NCBI GenBank assembly: GCA_038146925.1
Contig: JAYQSP010000001.1
Location: 186,001-250,000 of the forward strand
Source of the DNA: UBA830 sp038146925
GTDB taxonomy: Bacteria > Pseudomonadota > Alphaproteobacteria > MPNO01 > UBA830
Length of the DNA: 64,000 bases
Reading direction: 5' to 3'
Positions 1-9,527 of the stretch are shown here, piece after piece. Position numbers and translations under genes: made by a program. The notes below the pieces were generated by a model. The model was not told the origin of the DNA. It ran no database searches and saw only the letters and a program-made list of their open reading frames with translations. Within the stretch, counting starts at the first letter, position 1. The number at the start of each line of letters is the position of its first letter.

Positions 1-421
1 CGTCCATATAACAGGGGATCGCCGCCGCGCCGTCGGTTTTTTCGAACAGGCTGCGCAGCTTGGAGCGTGGATTGAGATCTCCGGCCTCGACGATGATCAG
101 GGCTTCTCCATCCGCCGCCAGCGCATCGGTCGCGGCGCCCGCAACCGCGTCGGTCGCTTCCCGCAGCCGCACCACCCTGCGGCCCCCCATCATCGACAAT
201 GCGCAGGCTTCATCGGTCAGACGCGACGGTTCCTCGCGCAGCACCGCCGGCGTGAATTCCACGACGTTAAACGGATCGGACAGATTGCCGGCGATCGCTT
301 TGGCGGCGGCCTCCGCGCGTTCGCGCACCAGACCCAGGTCGGGCCCGTAGATCAGGATGCCCCGTATGTCGTCCGGCGGCGCTGCCGCAAATGCATCCGC
401 GCGGCCGGCCGGCACCTTCAT
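1..421 (-). CDS. holA: DNA polymerase III delta subunit, N-terminal part (window edge)
   Basis: Clamp-loader delta subunit, which opens the sliding clamp as part of the DNA polymerase III holoenzyme. Only the first 140 codons are inside the window. The start ATG at 421-419 overlaps the lptE stop as ATGA, so translation is probably coupled. The visible part begins [11 protein letters not shown] and contains ILIYGPDLGLVRERAE, the degenerate P-loop region typical of HolA, then VRLREATDAVAG and the EALIIVEAGDLNPRSKLR segment of the family. The order leuS-lptE-holA is the usual alphaproteobacterial arrangement, which supports the call. The remainder lies to the left of the window. Confidence 0.88.
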   Translation of the reverse strand, partial: MKVPAGRADAFAAAPPDDIRGILIYGPDLGLVRERAEAAAKAIAGNLSDPFNVVEFTPAVLREEPSRLTDEACALSMMGGRRVVRLREATDAVAGAATDALAADGEALIIVEAGDLNPRSKLRSLFEKTDGAAAIPCYMD

Positions 422-966
422 TTCGCGACCGGGCGCCCCCCCGTCTGAACGAGCCAGACGGCGAGACGTTCCCGGATATAGCGGGCGAGTTGCCGGACCG
501 CGCGTTTGCGCGCATCGGCACGCGCACTCAGCGTTGCGAAATCCGATGTCAGGATATTGTAACTGTTCACCGATCGGGCTCTTCCCGTTAACAGCGGGCT
601 GCCATCGGCCCGGCTTACGACGGTGAACACGGCGGTCAGCGTCAGGTTCGCGCGGGTGGCGACTTCGTCTTTTCGGATCGCCAGATCGGTCAGCGTCTCG
701 GTCAGGGCGACGTTCAGTCCGAACCGCGGCGCCTGAACGGCGCCGCGCGGCTGCATCTGCTGCAACAATTCGTTGCGCATCATCTGACCCGTGCGGTCCG
801 CGATAAGCCCGATATCGAAATTTGCGAGGCCTTCGCCCGACGCCGCCGACTGGTTTCCGTGGATCGGCTGGAAACCGCAGCCCGCGATTGTCAGCATGGC
901 CGCCGCCGCGGCGGCGATGCCCCGGCAGCGCAGGATGCCGGCGATGCGCGCGCTAATGGATGACAT
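418..966 (-). CDS. lptE: LPS-assembly lipoprotein LptE
   Basis: Outer-membrane lipoprotein that plugs the LptD barrel and helps insert lipopolysaccharide. The 182-residue product begins with a signal segment ending in a lipobox, TIAGC, with the lipidated cysteine at residue 30, followed by GFQPIHG, the usual start of mature alphaproteobacterial LptE. I chose ATG 966 because AGGA lies at a good distance upstream; an in-frame ATG at 987 would lengthen the overlap with leuS from 14 to 35 bp. It overlaps leuS at its start and holA at its stop (ATGA), so the three genes look like one transcript. Sequence conservation of LptE is weak, so identity rests on lipobox, size and gene order. Confidence 0.85.
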   Translation of the reverse strand: MSSISARIAGILRCRGIAAAAAAMLTIAGCGFQPIHGNQSAASGEGLANFDIGLIADRTGQMMRNELLQQMQPRGAVQAPRFGLNVALTETLTDLAIRKDEVATRANLTLTAVFTVVSRADGSPLLTGRARSVNSYNILTSDFATLSARADARKRAVRQLARYIRERLAVWLVQTGGRPVAK

Positions 967-3505
967 TGATGATCCTGTTGGGGACATAAATGATTTTCTT
1001 GACGTCGTCGCCGTCCAGCGCCGCCGTCACCGTTGGCAGCGCCAGCGCCGCGGCTTCGGCGACCGCCTGGTCGGCATCGCTGGCGATCTCCACCGTGCCC
1101 CGCATTTTGCCGCGCACCTGAACGGCGATTTTTACCGTGTCCTGAACGAGGAGATCGGGATCGAACTCCGGCCAGTCCGTTTCCGCCACCAGCGTTTCGT
1201 GCCCCAGCATCCGCCACAGCTCTTCCGCCAGATGCGGCATCATCGGCCCGATCAGCAGCGTCACCGTTTCCAGCCCTTCGCGAAGTGCGGCGCCGTCGGT
1301 CTGCGCATCGATATCCGCCAGCGCGTTGACGAGCTCATGCACGCGGGCGACGGCGCGGTTGAAGTGGAAGGCTTCCAGGTCCTCCGTGACGCCTGAAATC
1401 GCGGCATGGATGGCACGCCGGATACCGGCGTTTTCGCTGACCGGTCCGCCCGCCGGAAGGGTATCGGCGGCATTCGCAACCAGCCGCCACAGCCGGTTGG
1501 CAAAGCGCCAGGCGCCCGTGATGCCGGCTTCCGTCCAGTCCAGGTCCCGATCCGGAGGACTGTCCGACAGCATGAACCAGCGCGCCGTGTCGGCGCCGTA
1601 TGTTTTGATGATGTCTTCCGGGTCGATGACGTTTTTCTTCGACTTCGACATTTTTTCGGACCGGCCGACGATCAGCGGTTCGCGCGTTTCGGCATGGACG
1701 ACGCTGTCCCCGTCCCCTTCCAGAATGTTGGCAGGCTCCACCCAGTCGCCGTTTTCGGTGCGATACGTTTCGTGGCAGATCATGCCCTGCGTGAACAGGC
1801 CGGCGAAGGGCTCGTCGAGGCCGGCATGCCCGGTTCTGGTCATGGCGCGCATGTAGAAGCGCGAATACAGCAGATGCAGGATCGCGTGTTCGATGCCGCC
1901 GATATACTGGTCGACCGGCAGCCAGTAATCCGCTGCGTCGCGATCGGTCGGCGTGTCCGCCTGCGGGGCGGTAAAGCGCGCGAAATACCACGACGAATCG
2001 ACGAATGTATCGAAGGTGTCGGTTTCGCGTCTCCCCGGTTTGCCGCAGGACGGGCAGTCGACCGCTTTCCATTCGTCGTGGCGGTCCAGCGGATTGCCCG
2101 GCCGGTCGAAACTGACGTCCTCGGGCAGCACCACCGGCAGATCGGCGGCAGGGACCGGTACGACGCCGCAATCGTCGCAATGGATGATCGGGATCGGGCA
2201 GCCCCAGTAGCGCTGGCGGGAAATGCCCCAGTCGCGCAGCCGGAAATTGACTTCCCGGCGACCGCGCCCGGCGGCTTCGATGCGATCCGCGATCTCGGAT
2301 TTCGCGGCATCGACGTCAAGGCCGTCCAGAAAATCGGAATTCGCGAGCCTGCCGGGCCCCGTATAGGCCTCGTCCCCGATCGCGAAATCCTCGGTATCTT
2401 CCGGCACGACGACCGGCAGCACGTCGAGGTCGTATTTCCGCGCGAAGTCGAGGTCCCGCTGGTCGTGGGCGGGACAGCCGAATATCGCGCCCGTGCCGTA
2501 TTCCATCAGAATGAAATTGGCGACGTATACCGGCAGGGTCTTGCCGTCGACAAACGGATGGCGGACCCGAAGCCCGGTGTCGTAGCCGATTTTCTCGGCC
2601 TGTTCGATCACTGCTTCGGACGTGCCCAGCCGACCGCATTCCTCGATGAATTCGGTCAGCGCTGCATTGTCGGCCGCCAGTCGGGCGGCCATCGGATGCT
2701 CCGGCGAAATCGCGCAGAAGCTGGCGCCGAAAATCGTATCGGGACGGGTTGTGTAGACCTCCAGCCGGTCGTCGCGGTCTTCCAGTTCGAACGATATCCT
2801 CAGGCCTTCCGACCGGCCAATCCAGTTGGCCTGCATCAGCCGGACCTTTTCCGGCCACCGGTCGAGCGTATCCAGCGCGTCCAGAAGGTCCTGCGCGTAG
2901 TCGGTAATTTTGAAGAACCACTGCGACAGCCGGCGCTTTTCGACCGGCGCGCCCGACCGCCAGCCTTTGCCGTCGATGACCTGCTCGTTGGCCAGGACGG
3001 TCCGGTCGACCGGATCCCAGTTGACCCAGCCCTCTCGCTGTTCGATCAGACCGGCTTCCAGAAAATCGAGAAACATCTGCTGTTCGTGCCGGTAATAATC
3101 CGGATGACAGGTCGCGATTTCGCGCGACCAGTCGATCGACAACCCCATCATCTTCAACTGGCGGCGCATGGTGTCGATATTGGCGTATGTCCATTCGGCC
3201 GGATGGACCTTTTTTTCCATGGCGGCGTTTTCCGCCGGCATGCCGAACGCGTCCCAGCCCATCGGGTGCAGAACGTTGAACCCGCGCGCGCGCTTGTACC
3301 GCGCGACTACGTCGCCCATCGTGTAGTTCCGCACATGTCCCATGTGAATGCGACCCGACGGATACGGGAACATTTCCAGGACGTAGTATTTGGGGCGACC
3401 GCGATCGTCGTCGGTGGCAAAACACTCTCGATTTTCCCACGCTGTCTGCCAGTAGCTTTCAGCCTCCTTAAAAGAGTAGCGGGCGGTTTTATTCGCGGCA
3501 GGCAT
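953..3505 (-). CDS. leuS: Leucyl-tRNA synthetase
   Basis: Class I aminoacyl-tRNA synthetase charging tRNA-Leu in the cytoplasm. The 850-residue length is normal for bacterial LeuRS. The HIGH-type signature appears as HMGH in [19 protein letters not shown] near residue 50, and the KMSKS loop as EKMSKSKKN in the C-terminal half. Between them is the CP1 editing insertion containing [10 protein letters not shown]. The anticodon-binding and C-terminal domains follow. The gene ends inside the start of lptE and probably heads the leuS-lptE-holA operon. It is intact. Confidence 0.98.
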   Translation of the reverse strand: MPAANKTARYSFKEAESYWQTAWENRECFATDDDRGRPKYYVLEMFPYPSGRIHMGHVRNYTMGDVVARYKRARGFNVLHPMGWDAFGMPAENAAMEKKVHPAEWTYANIDTMRRQLKMMGLSIDWSREIATCHPDYYRHEQQMFLDFLEAGLIEQREGWVNWDPVDRTVLANEQVIDGKGWRSGAPVEKRRLSQWFFKITDYAQDLLDALDTLDRWPEKVRLMQANWIGRSEGLRISFELEDRDDRLEVYTTRPDTIFGASFCAISPEHPMAARLAADNAALTEFIEECGRLGTSEAVIEQAEKIGYDTGLRVRHPFVDGKTLPVYVANFILMEYGTGAIFGCPAHDQRDLDFARKYDLDVLPVVVPEDTEDFAIGDEAYTGPGRLANSDFLDGLDVDAAKSEIADRIEAAGRGRREVNFRLRDWGISRQRYWGCPIPIIHCDDCGVVPVPAADLPVVLPEDVSFDRPGNPLDRHDEWKAVDCPSCGKPGRRETDTFDTFVDSSWYFARFTAPQADTPTDRDAADYWLPVDQYIGGIEHAILHLLYSRFYMRAMTRTGHAGLDEPFAGLFTQGMICHETYRTENGDWVEPANILEGDGDSVVHAETREPLIVGRSEKMSKSKKNVIDPEDIIKTYGADTARWFMLSDSPPDRDLDWTEAGITGAWRFANRLWRLVANAADTLPAGGPVSENAGIRRAIHAAISGVTEDLEAFHFNRAVARVHELVNALADIDAQTDGAALREGLETVTLLIGPMMPHLAEELWRMLGHETLVAETDWPEFDPDLLVQDTVKIAVQVRGKMRGTVEIASDADQAVAEAAALALPTVTAALDGDDVKKIIYVPNRIINVIH

Positions 3506-3664
3506 TTGGCTGAATTTCTATCAGTTTAATGGTGAATGGGTTCGTGGAATACTTTTTGTGAGGCGGTTGCCCAATGCCGCGGCCTTGGTCTTAAGAACGT
3601 TTAGAAATGCGTTTTCCCGCGTCTTCTCCACCTCTAGGTCAATGTTCTTCGGCTGCCAATGGGC

Positions 3665-4252
3665 TCAATTTGTGCTGGTGCGAGCTGCAACCCTCAATTG
3701 ACGGGCGCGAGTGAGGATCTCATTCTCCAGCTTGGTGGCCGTATGTTTCTCGACTTTAGCATCTGACCACTGACCGCCGCTCCGGTTTTGGCGAAACAGC
3801 GCGACGCGGATACCATCTGCACGCAGCTGGCGGCCAATGATGTAGACGGTCATTTTAAAACGATCATCCGGTGTCTCTGGCGGCGTATACCAGTCTGTAA
3901 TAATCACCCCACCGAACGGATCAGCGGAGGATAGCGGCATGAAGGCCAACGTATCCAATGACGCGCGCCAAAGGTAGCTGTTTACACCTATGCCTCCACC
4001 CGATTGGCTACCCTTAGAGCCGCCGGGGCCAAAGAGGCCAAAAACATCAATCCCGTCACCGCCAAAAAACGAACCTTCGGGTTTTCCAATATTGTCGCTA
4101 CTCATTTCCGGAGTGTTTGGGTCATCGATCGGTGACACCGCGTTCTCACAAGCAATGAGAAACATTGGCACAAGCAACGCGACTAGCCTGTTGCTTTTTC
4201 GTTGATTCAAAAATGCAAGCGCGCCTCTCGCGCGATTGAGGCTATTCTGCAT
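3665..4252 (-). CDS. DUF3576 domain lipoprotein
   Basis: Predicted outer-membrane or periplasmic lipoprotein of unknown function, 195 residues. A hydrophobic segment ends in the lipobox LIAC with the cysteine at residue 35. A Gly/Ser-rich stretch (GGDGIDVFGLFGPGGSKG) follows, then the conserved core beginning GVNSYLWRASLDTLAFMPLSSADPFGGVIITDWY, which I recognise as the DUF3576 family of alphaproteobacteria. The family is commonly encoded immediately upstream of leuS, as here, with a gap of about 160 bp. The relatively long region before the hydrophobic segment suggests the true start could be slightly internal, but no better start is obvious. Confidence 0.85.
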   Translation of the reverse strand: MQNSLNRARGALAFLNQRKSNRLVALLVPMFLIACENAVSPIDDPNTPEMSSDNIGKPEGSFFGGDGIDVFGLFGPGGSKGSQSGGGIGVNSYLWRASLDTLAFMPLSSADPFGGVIITDWYTPPETPDDRFKMTVYIIGRQLRADGIRVALFRQNRSGGQWSDAKVEKHTATKLENEILTRARQLRVAARTSTN

Positions 4253-4782
4253 TCGGAATATCGCTCTTGTTCGTCCGAAACTGTGTGACGCCTGAATTTT
4301 TCAAATATAGAGAACGCAATTCGGAGTTTGTTAACACGTTCCTTCGAATGTTATACGAGTGCTTGCGGTTTATTGGAAAGGATTTCGAATGATTGTTGGT
4401 AACTAATTCAACGCGATCTCGCCTAACCGGAAATGAGGTTGTCGGTCACGATGATCGAGGATTTGGCCAAGCAAATTATCGGAATAAAACTACGAAGAGA
4501 TGAAAAATGCCAGAGGAGTATTGCGTTTTGGCAACACACCGACATGCGCACGGCGTTCAGGGCCCGTGATCTTGCTCTGTGGTGTTGTGGTATATTTGCA
4601 ACGTCTCCGTGTTTTTTTTATCACGAGTTTGTTGTTTGCTTGTTTCTGTGGAGAGGCGGCTTTATTAAACAATCCGTCGCACGATGCTATCGAAATAGGG
4701 TGTGTTGTCGACCGCATTCTGCAGTTGGGCGATTTTACGCGAGGTAAGATCTTCCAGTTCGGTAATTCTTTTGGAGAGAAAA
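4253..4782. other. 530-bp AT-rich intergenic region ahead of the porin
   Basis: Divergent spacer between the DUF3576 gene (minus) and the porin gene (plus). It should hold both promoters. Short open frames exist on both strands around 4433-4894, but they overlap one another head to head and the porin 5' end, and show no family signature, so I treat them as noncoding. I could not pick a convincing -35/-10 pair. A T-run at about 4613-4620 and the length suggest a long regulated 5' region for the porin, as is common for outer-membrane protein genes. Confidence 0.4.
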
Positions 4783-5934
4783 ATGAAAAAGCATCTACTG
4801 ACTTCCACCGCACTGGTGGCCGCCGGTCTGATGGCTGTGTCGGCGCCCGCAATTGCAGGCGGTCACGCAGCCAAGAAGGCCAGCAAACCCTCACTCGTTC
4901 TGAAGGGTGACACGAGACAGCTTATTGTTGTTGGCGAAAACGACGAGGCTTTTGACGCAGCCAATGGCGAGCGTGTCGGCTTCGATCAGCACTCTGACGG
5001 TGAAATTCATTTCGTCGGCTCGGTGACGCTCGACAACGGCATTAAAATCAAGACCAACGTCCAGCTCGAAGCTAACTCTGCTGCCGTCGACTCCAGAAAT
5101 GATGATATCGACGAGCACTGGATGCGTATTTCCGGTTCCTTCGGTGAAATCCGCATGGGGTCTATGGACGACGCCGCCATGGCTATGACCACTGGCTACC
5201 TCGGAACGTGGGGAACCGCTGTTGGTATCCTTCCCGCCTTTGATATTGGGGACCTGGTCACCAACCCTGGTACCGTGGCGACAAGCACGGTCGCCCGTGT
5301 TGACTCCACCAGTGACGGTGAGAACATCACGTACTTCACGCCTCGGACGGCTGGCTTCCAGGTCGGTGTGTCGTTCATCCCGTCAACGAGTGAAGACAAC
5401 AATGACGAGCGTGAGCCTAACGCGAATGGTGACACCGACGGCTACAGCATCGGGATCAATTATGTGACCAAATTTGAGGGAGCCTCCATCGCGGCCTCCT
5501 TCGGTTACGGCACGAACAAAGAGAGTACCGCTAACAGAACAGATCCGGAAGTGTACGGCATGGGCGTCTCGGTTTCCTCGGGACCCTTCAAGGTCGTCGC
5601 CAGTTATGTCGACAAGGACGATCAGACCAATGCTGCTGGCGTCACAACAGTCGCTGGTCAGGAAACGTTTGAACTTGGCGCGAAGTACACGATGGGAGCA
5701 AATGCCTTCAGCATTGGATACCAAACAGCTGAAGCCACAAGTTCAGCCGGCACTGCCTTTGATGGTGACGAGCACACCGCCATTGTACTTTCGTACTCCC
5801 GCACCCTTGGGCCGGGTGTTTCCTTCATCATGTCGGGTGTTTGGGCAGACTTTGAAGATGGCCTGGCCGGTGCTGCGGCCGGTAACTCGAACCAGGGAAC
5901 TGGCTTAGCGACTGGTATTAAAATTAGATTCTAA
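4783..5934 (+). CDS. Gram-negative porin
   Basis: Outer-membrane beta-barrel channel for small hydrophilic solutes, 383 residues. The signal peptide MKKHLLTSTALVAAGLMAVS ends near SAPAIAGG. Alternating amphipathic strands follow, and the protein ends GLATGIKIRF with the C-terminal phenylalanine used for BAM recognition. Features such as the GSFGEIRMGSMDDAAM segment and the FQVGVSFIPS, GYSIGINYV and FELGAKYTMG strands fit the alphaproteobacterial porin family. ATG 4783 is preceded by TTGGAGAG; an upstream in-frame start at 4702 would spoil the signal peptide. A strong terminator follows directly, so the gene is monocistronic. Confidence 0.93.
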   Translation: MKKHLLTSTALVAAGLMAVSAPAIAGGHAAKKASKPSLVLKGDTRQLIVVGENDEAFDAANGERVGFDQHSDGEIHFVGSVTLDNGIKIKTNVQLEANSAAVDSRNDDIDEHWMRISGSFGEIRMGSMDDAAMAMTTGYLGTWGTAVGILPAFDIGDLVTNPGTVATSTVARVDSTSDGENITYFTPRTAGFQVGVSFIPSTSEDNNDEREPNANGDTDGYSIGINYVTKFEGASIAASFGYGTNKESTANRTDPEVYGMGVSVSSGPFKVVASYVDKDDQTNAAGVTTVAGQETFELGAKYTMGANAFSIGYQTAEATSSAGTAFDGDEHTAIVLSYSRTLGPGVSFIMSGVWADFEDGLAGAAAGNSNQGTGLATGIKIRF

Positions 5935-5952
5935 TACCAGCATACGGATATT

Positions 5953-5982
5953 AAGGGGCGGCCAATGCCGCCCCTTTTTTTT
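5953..5982 (+). terminator. Rho-independent terminator of the porin gene
   Basis: An 8-bp perfect GC stem, GGGGCGGC (5955-5962) with GCCGCCCC (5967-5974), closes a CAAT loop and is followed by eight T. It lies 19 bp past the porin stop codon. Textbook intrinsic terminator. Confidence 0.95.
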
Positions 5983-6043
5983 GGCCTGGAAGATCCTTGC
6001 CGGCTTTTCAGGGGTGCTTTTCGCGCTATATGCTGCTCTGTAA

Positions 6044-6733
6044 ATGACCTCTCATGAAAAAAATGCCCGGATTAACGTCGAGGATAATCTCGCCGCAGTT
6101 CGAACTAAAATTTCAGACGCCGCAGAGGATGTTGGGCGGGATTTGCGAGAACTGTCTCTGGTCGCCGTCTCAAAGTCGCAACCCGTGTGTAAAATTGAAG
6201 CCGCTTTGCGGGCGGGACACAGAGTATTCGGCGAAAACCGAATTCAGGAAACGCGACGGAAATGGCCATCTATCAAAGATTTTTGTCCTGAGATTACCCT
6301 GCACCTAATCGGGCCATTACAGTCCAACAAAACAGCGGACGCCGTTGAGTTATTTGATGTCATCCAAACACTTGATCGAGAAAAGCTAGCCGTAACGCTG
6401 GCGCGGGAAATGAAGCGGCAAGATCGTCGTCCTGAATTGTTCATTCAGGTAAACACTGGCGAGGAGCCTCAAAAAGCTGGCGTGATGCCAGCTGACGCAG
6501 ATACGTTTATCGATAAATGCCGAGGCGACTACGATCTTCCGGTTGTCGGTCTGATGTGCATACCGCCGAAAGACGAAAACCCTGCCCTGCATTTCGCCCT
6601 GCTGGGTAAGATCGCCGAGAGAAACGGGCTCGGCAGGCTCAGCATGGGCATGTCCGCTGACTATCCTACCGCGGTCCGCTTGGGCGCAACTGAAGTCCGG
6701 GTCGGGACAGCGATTTTTGGGTCCCGCCTTTGA
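6044..6733 (+). CDS. YggS/PROSC family pyridoxal phosphate-binding protein
   Basis: PLP homeostasis protein with an alanine-racemase-like TIM barrel, 229 residues, cytoplasmic. The cofactor lysine is in LVAVSKSQP near residue 44. Family motifs are GENRIQE (residues about 73-79), HLIGPLQSNK, VNTGEEPQKAG, GLMCIPP and LSMGMSADYPTAVRLGATEVRVGTAIFG, which includes the phosphate-binding end of the barrel. These proteins have no confirmed catalytic reaction and are thought to buffer PLP. The gene stands alone between the porin terminator and a convergent L,D-transpeptidase gene. Confidence 0.95.
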   Translation: MTSHEKNARINVEDNLAAVRTKISDAAEDVGRDLRELSLVAVSKSQPVCKIEAALRAGHRVFGENRIQETRRKWPSIKDFCPEITLHLIGPLQSNKTADAVELFDVIQTLDREKLAVTLAREMKRQDRRPELFIQVNTGEEPQKAGVMPADADTFIDKCRGDYDLPVVGLMCIPPKDENPALHFALLGKIAERNGLGRLSMGMSADYPTAVRLGATEVRVGTAIFGSRL

Positions 6734-6760
6734 CGAGGGCCATGCTGGCCAACCTCTCAG

Positions 6761-7261
6761 TTAACCGATGACGAGGCGATCTGTTTCCGGGTTCCAGACC
6801 GCAATGATGTCCAGTAGGTCCTCCAGTGCAAAGGCGATGCAACCTTTGGTCGGAGGATATTTGGGCCCGCCCGCGACGTGAACGAAAACCGCACTGCCGG
6901 CATAAGGCACAACCGGATTGGTATTGTGGTCGGACACTACGATGATATCGTACAGCCTGTCCTCCCGGAACATGCGTTCGCAACTAGCTGGGTAAGGCAG
7001 AGTTATCTGACTGTTGTAGGCCGGATCTTCTGGTGCGTCGCACCAGCCGTCGCAAGCTTTTATGGGCTGCAGTGGTAGAATTGTATTCGGTTTATCCAGC
7101 CGGTCTTGCCGATACATGACCCGGGAAAGCGTAAAACATCCCGCAGGACTAGCCCCGTCGCCTTCCGTTTTGTTCGGTCGGATGCCGCCGCGACCGATGG
7201 CACAGTGATAAACAACGTCACCGAAATGGGCCTTCCCAGTTTCCGAAACAATCAAATCCAT
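6761..7261 (-). CDS. L,D-transpeptidase family (YkuD domain) protein
   Basis: 166-residue YkuD-fold protein. The catalytic signature is FVHVAGGPKYPPTKGCIAF, in which His and the Cys of KGC are the active residues; SPAGCFTLSRV near the N-terminus is the other conserved block. L,D-transpeptidases form 3-3 peptidoglycan cross-links or attach proteins to peptidoglycan. No signal peptide is evident: the product starts directly with MDLIVSETGKAHFG, as in many short alphaproteobacterial members whose substrate and location are uncertain. The gene is convergent with yggS, with 27 bp between stop codons. Confidence 0.88.
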   Translation of the reverse strand: MDLIVSETGKAHFGDVVYHCAIGRGGIRPNKTEGDGASPAGCFTLSRVMYRQDRLDKPNTILPLQPIKACDGWCDAPEDPAYNSQITLPYPASCERMFREDRLYDIIVVSDHNTNPVVPYAGSAVFVHVAGGPKYPPTKGCIAFALEDLLDIIAVWNPETDRLVIG

Positions 7262-8007
7262 ATCTATTTATAAAATGTCACGAATGCTGGTCAATATGAC
7301 TTCCATCTTTCGGGGTGTGGACGTTCTTTGGTTGCGCCTCTGGTCTAAAAACGTCAAGTCAAATGGCGTTATTTACTCCCGCCCATGCCGTTTTGGAAAA
7401 AGTCGACCGGATCGCGCAACTGTCTCTTCTCAAAGCATGGTCGTTCCGTCTGGAGGGCGTTTCGAAGTTGCTCGTGAATAAACTGAAAGCGGCATTTAAT
7501 CTTGCCCTCCGTTATTGTCCGAGAAATAATTAGAAGCGGTCGATATTTGGCGAACTTTTTCGATACATAGAAAATTCTATAGCTTCGACCTTTCCCAGCG
7601 AGCTGAAATTGGCCTTTATTTTCAGTGTCTTTTTTTCAGACTTGCCACACCTTTCATGGATAACGATACCGGAGCAGTGGTTGCTTAGATCTATGGGCTT
7701 ATATCGGTGATGCCTCTGTTGAGAGCGACAAAATCTGCATGCCAACGCACGACTACTTTAGAAAGCCAATAAATATAATGGTTCCGTTTTGAGATCGCCG
7801 GCCTTCTAATCTCAGCTGAGGGTAACTGATGGCTCTCAGCAAATCTCCAGATTTTCCTAACGTGGGGAGCAACGAACTATAAAGTGTTAATGACTTTTCC
7901 GATAAAACAGAGTTTGCCTGCGTGCTCCAGCTCTAAAACGGCTCAATCAATATTTTTAGGAAACGACCCTTTCGTTACGGCCCAATCTCGTAGGATAACA
8001 CCGACAC
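7262..8007. other. 746-bp intergenic region with no convincing gene
   Basis: Spacer between the L,D-transpeptidase (minus) and the response regulator (plus). Only three short frames of 68-72 codons are open, two overlapping on the plus strand and one on the minus strand at 7530-7745; none has a good ribosome-binding site, composition bias or recognisable motif. The region is AT-richer than the flanks. It should hold promoters of both neighbours. I found no clear terminator, tRNA or riboswitch-like structure by eye. Confidence 0.4.
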
Positions 8008-8694
8008 ATGATCAACGAGAAAAGGCTTCTTCTGGTCGAAGATGACGACGCTATTAGAGAAACACTTCGGGATCAGTTGAGGGAGGAATTTTCCATTGTG
8101 GAGGCGGCAAGGGGTGCGGAGGCGCTGGAGCTGGCGGAAGCTTCCCACCACGACCTGATCATTCTAGATGTCGGTCTGCCGGACATGGACGGTCTTGACG
8201 TGTGCAAGCTGATGCGCCGTGCAGGGATCAATGCGCCGGTTATAATGCTAACGGGTGCTGATACCGAAGCCGACACCGTTCTTGGTCTCGATTGGGGCGC
8301 CAACGACTACGTGACCAAACCGTTCAAAATGGGGTTGCTGCTGGCCCGTATTCGCGCCCAGCTGCGCCGGCACGAGCGCAGTGAAGGCACAATCCTCACC
8401 ATCGGTCCCTACGCGTTCCACCCCACCGAGAAGATCATGATCGATTCCGCAAACGGAGACCGTAAAATCAAGCTGACGGAGAAGGAAACCGAGATGCTGA
8501 GGTATCTTTTCCGGGTTGGAGGGACAATTATCGGCCGTGATGTCCTGCTGAACGAGGTGTGGGGATATAATTCCGGCGTCACCACGCATACGCTGGAAAC
8601 CCACGTCTACCGTCTTCGACAGAAAATCGAACGTGACCCGTCGAATGCGGAGATATTGGTGACCGAACCGGGCGGGTACCGGCTGATACCTTAA
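8008..8694 (+). CDS. OmpR/PhoB-family response regulator
   Basis: Two-component DNA-binding response regulator, 228 residues. The receiver domain (about 1-120) has the acidic triad DDD at 12-14, phospho-acceptor D54 in LIILDVGLPDMDG, T82 and K104 in YVTKPF. The winged-helix effector domain (about 130-228) contains LTEKETEMLRYLF, GRDVLLNEVWGY and THTLETHVYRLRQKIE, ending GGYRLIP. No histidine kinase gene is adjacent, so it is an orphan in this window. The next gene is convergent. Confidence 0.95.
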   Translation: MINEKRLLLVEDDDAIRETLRDQLREEFSIVEAARGAEALELAEASHHDLIILDVGLPDMDGLDVCKLMRRAGINAPVIMLTGADTEADTVLGLDWGANDYVTKPFKMGLLLARIRAQLRRHERSEGTILTIGPYAFHPTEKIMIDSANGDRKIKLTEKETEMLRYLFRVGGTIIGRDVLLNEVWGYNSGVTTHTLETHVYRLRQKIERDPSNAEILVTEPGGYRLIP

Positions 8695-8751
8695 GCCATT
8701 ATCGGAAGATTGCGGCTTTCGCCGGAATTATTTTGCGCCCCGTTTAACCCT

Positions 8752-9504
8752 CTAGAGCGCCTTTATGCCGCCGCCGTCCAGCGACAGAACCTGTCCGGTG
8801 ATATAAGCGGCCCGTTCGCTGGCGAGAAACAAAACCGCATCCGCGACCTCCGCGGCCTCGCCCAGCCTGCCCAGCGGCACGCCTTTGGCCGGATTGCCCA
8901 TCCCCGCATCTATCATCTGCTGCTGCCTTTCCGACATGATAGGTCCGGGTGACGCCGCGTTGACGCGGATGTTTTTGGGCCCGTATTCGTTGGCGAGACC
9001 TTTCAGCACCAGGTTAAGCGCGGCGTTCACGCTGCCGCCCGGCAGATGGATGTTGATTGGCTGCTTGCCGCCGGTGCCGGTAATAGCCACGATTGCGCCG
9101 GATGCGCGCTCTGCCATATGCGGAAGAACGGCCTGAAAACAGTTGATGTATCCTAGGTACTTCACCTCCAATGCTTGGCGAAATACATCGCCGTTGATCT
9201 CTAGGAATGGACCGAACGCGGGTACCGCAACTGTGGTCGCGAGAACGTCGATACAACCCATTTCCGAAATGACGGCCGCTGCCGCCGCTTTTACCGCGTC
9301 CGGATTGGTGACGTCGAGAACGGCCGCCATGGCAGTTCCACCTCCGGCGTCGATTTCGCCGACCAGTGCCGCCAGCGCGTCTTCCGAGCGCGCAGACACG
9401 GCGACCTTTGCGCCCTCTCGGGCGAAGCCCAACGCGATTTCGCGTCCGATGGCACCGGTCGCGCCTGTCACCCAGGCCACCTTGTCGGTCAGTTCCATAT
9501 CCAT
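8752..9504 (-). CDS. Short-chain dehydrogenase/reductase-like protein lacking the catalytic Tyr/Lys
   Basis: Rossmann-fold SDR-family protein, 250 residues. The dinucleotide motif is intact (WVTGATGAIGREIA, residues 12-24) and the C-terminal PGPIMSE and SLDGGG blocks are typical. The active site is not: where YxxxK is expected the sequence is GGSVN (156-160), giving Gly for Tyr and Asn for Lys, and the NNAG motif is replaced by ATTVAV. Either this is an atypical SDR with different chemistry or a binding protein. It lies 23 bp downstream of a second, normal SDR gene and is probably co-transcribed with it. The reading frame is fully intact, which argues against simple decay. Confidence 0.85.
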   Translation of the reverse strand: MDMELTDKVAWVTGATGAIGREIALGFAREGAKVAVSARSEDALAALVGEIDAGGGTAMAAVLDVTNPDAVKAAAAAVISEMGCIDVLATTVAVPAFGPFLEINGDVFRQALEVKYLGYINCFQAVLPHMAERASGAIVAITGTGGKQPINIHLPGGSVNAALNLVLKGLANEYGPKNIRVNAASPGPIMSERQQQMIDAGMGNPAKGVPLGRLGEAAEVADAVLFLASERAAYITGQVLSLDGGGIKAL

Positions 9505-9527
9505 GTTTGCGTCTCCCTTCAGGTTTT

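Noticed and set aside
1406..3529. A 707-codon open frame on the plus strand
   Set aside because: Entirely antisense to leuS, Arg/Val/Phe-rich with no motif; a shadow of high-GC codon use. The same holds for long frames antisense to ftsK (34622-36772) and to the ABC exporter (26085-28067).
4433..4910. Three 100-136-codon frames upstream of the porin on both strands
   Set aside because: They overlap each other and the porin signal peptide region, have no start signals, and show no protein-like pattern.
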